Notes under the pieces: model-generated
Databases searched by the model: none
What the model was told of the DNA's origin: nothing
What the model saw: the letters and a program-made list of their open reading frames with translations, nothing else
NCBI GenBank assembly: GCA_902826505.1
Contig: CADEFG010000105.1
Coordinates: 1-6,312, forward strand
Source of the DNA: an uncultured Acidobacteriota bacterium
Lineage (GTDB): Bacteria; Acidobacteriota; Blastocatellia; Pyrinomonadales; Pyrinomonadaceae
Length of the DNA stretch: 6,312 nucleotides
Direction of reading: 5' to 3'
Made by a program: the position numbers and the translations under genes
Shown: positions 5,826-6,312 of the stretch, piece by piece
How the letters are laid out: each line of letters begins with the position of its first letter
How positions within the stretch are numbered: the stretch's first letter is position 1

Positions 5826-6312
5826 CTGGGTTTCTTTTGGATCGCCGAATCCGGCAATTTGTCGGCGGAAGTTGACGGTTGTTGCGGCTCGACCGAATCC
5901 GGCAGATCGCGCACTTGATCGGCAGATGTCGAAGAACCCGAACCGGCATTGAAAACCTTTTCCAAACGCTTAAATTCGGCAAAAATGGCGGTCGCTTTTT
6001 CCTTTTGTTTCAAACGCGAATAAGTAATAAAAAGCTGATATCGAATGCCCGGGTCTTCTTTGGTCAGGGTCACGCCTTTTTCAAGCACCGGCAAGGCTTC
6101 CGCGAATTTTTTCTGCCGGTTGAGCAATCTCCCCAAATCGTAATAAGCGGGGAAATTTTTCGAATCGAGCTTGATCGTCTGCCGCAAGATCTGTTCGGCT
6201 TTTTCGAGCTCGCCGCGTTCGAGCGCGATATAACCCATACTTGCCAGCACATCCGGATTATTCGGGCTGACCTTTAAGACCTTTTCACAACTCGCCAGGA
6301 CTTCGTCGAACA
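5822..6312 (-). CDS. Tetratricopeptide-repeat protein, C-terminal part (gene runs off the right edge; 162 aa visible)
   Basis: The frame is open to the window edge, so the true start lies outside; a GTG at 6250 is not needed as a start because TPR sequence continues before it. Counting from the first visible residue, half a TPR (1-17) is followed by three repeats at about 20-53 (ASMGYIALERGELEKAEQIL), 54-87 (AYYDLGRLLNRQKKFAEALP) and 88-121 (RYQLFITYSRLKQKEKATAI). Each has the helix-pair pattern with small residues at the packing positions. The last ~40 residues are a low-complexity tail rich in Ser, Pro, Asp and Gln with a duplicated STSAD...LPDS motif. TPR proteins are scaffolds for protein contacts. 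The visible part has no enzyme motif, and the missing N-terminus could hold a signal peptide or another domain. The ATGA overlap with the GH13 gene suggests a joint role, but which is unknown. Confidence 0.88.
   Translation of the reverse strand, partial: FDEVLASCEKVLKVSPNNPDVLASMGYIALERGELEKAEQILRQTIKLDSKNFPAYYDLGRLLNRQKKFAEALPVLEKGVTLTKEDPGIRYQLFITYSRLKQKEKATAIFAEFKRLEKVFNAGSGSSTSADQVRDLPDSVEPQQPSTSADKLPDSAIQKKPR

Noticed and set aside
5530..5982. Minus-strand open frame of 150 codons overlapping the TPR/GH13 junction in another frame
   Set aside because: It is Arg-rich with no motif and is fully covered by two well-supported genes in a different frame.
5822..6250. TPR gene starting at the GTG at 6250 as a complete 142-residue protein
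   Set aside because: The frame stays open upstream to the window edge, and the upstream residues (ASCEKVLKVSPNNPD) continue the TPR pattern.

Overview
The window holds five protein genes, all read on the minus strand, so the gene order in the direction of transcription is: TPR protein (cut by the right edge) -> exported GH13 alpha-amylase-family enzyme -> repeat-rich spacer -> small IS200-like (Y1/HUH) transposase -> membrane-anchored metallo-beta-lactamase-fold hydrolase -> exported M14 zinc carboxypeptidase-like protein. No rRNA, tRNA or CRISPR array was seen.

Organism: a Gram-negative, mesophilic-looking heterotroph. Coding DNA is near 50-60% GC by hand count in several lines, signal peptides end in VNA-Q or GFG-Q, and the GH13 enzyme carries the N-terminal domain of Bacteroidota-type cyclomaltodextrinases. 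My best guess is Acidobacteriota of the Blastocatellia type, with Bacteroidota or another phylum possible. This is inference; nothing in the window is a phylogenetic marker.

Region by region. 1-1926: M14 peptidase and a 110-base low-complexity AT-rich leader. 1927-3103: MBL hydrolase of the NAPE-PLD/RomA-like branch, with an unusual Asp-to-Glu change at a metal-ligand position, and an 82-base spacer. 3083-3847: the most interesting part, a lone transposase gene bracketed by a diverged direct repeat, with three degenerate tandem units directly upstream of its start and then a composite palindrome of three hairpins whose outer two are inverted copies of each other. This resembles a REP/BIME cluster next to its RAYT transposase, but with different sequences. 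3848-3941: about 90 bases without a convincing gene, though one 41-codon frame is notable. 3942-5825: GH13 enzyme, whose last 110-130 codons are sharply AT-rich relative to the rest. 5822-6312: C-terminal part of a TPR protein, overlapping the GH13 start by ATGA.

How the genes fit together: the TPR and GH13 genes are very likely co-transcribed and translationally coupled. The GH13 enzyme, the M14 peptidase and probably the MBL protein act outside the cytoplasm (polymer or peptide breakdown, membrane-facing hydrolysis), but no shared pathway is evident. The transposase and repeat block separates the two halves and may have been involved in the composition break at the 3' end of the GH13 gene.
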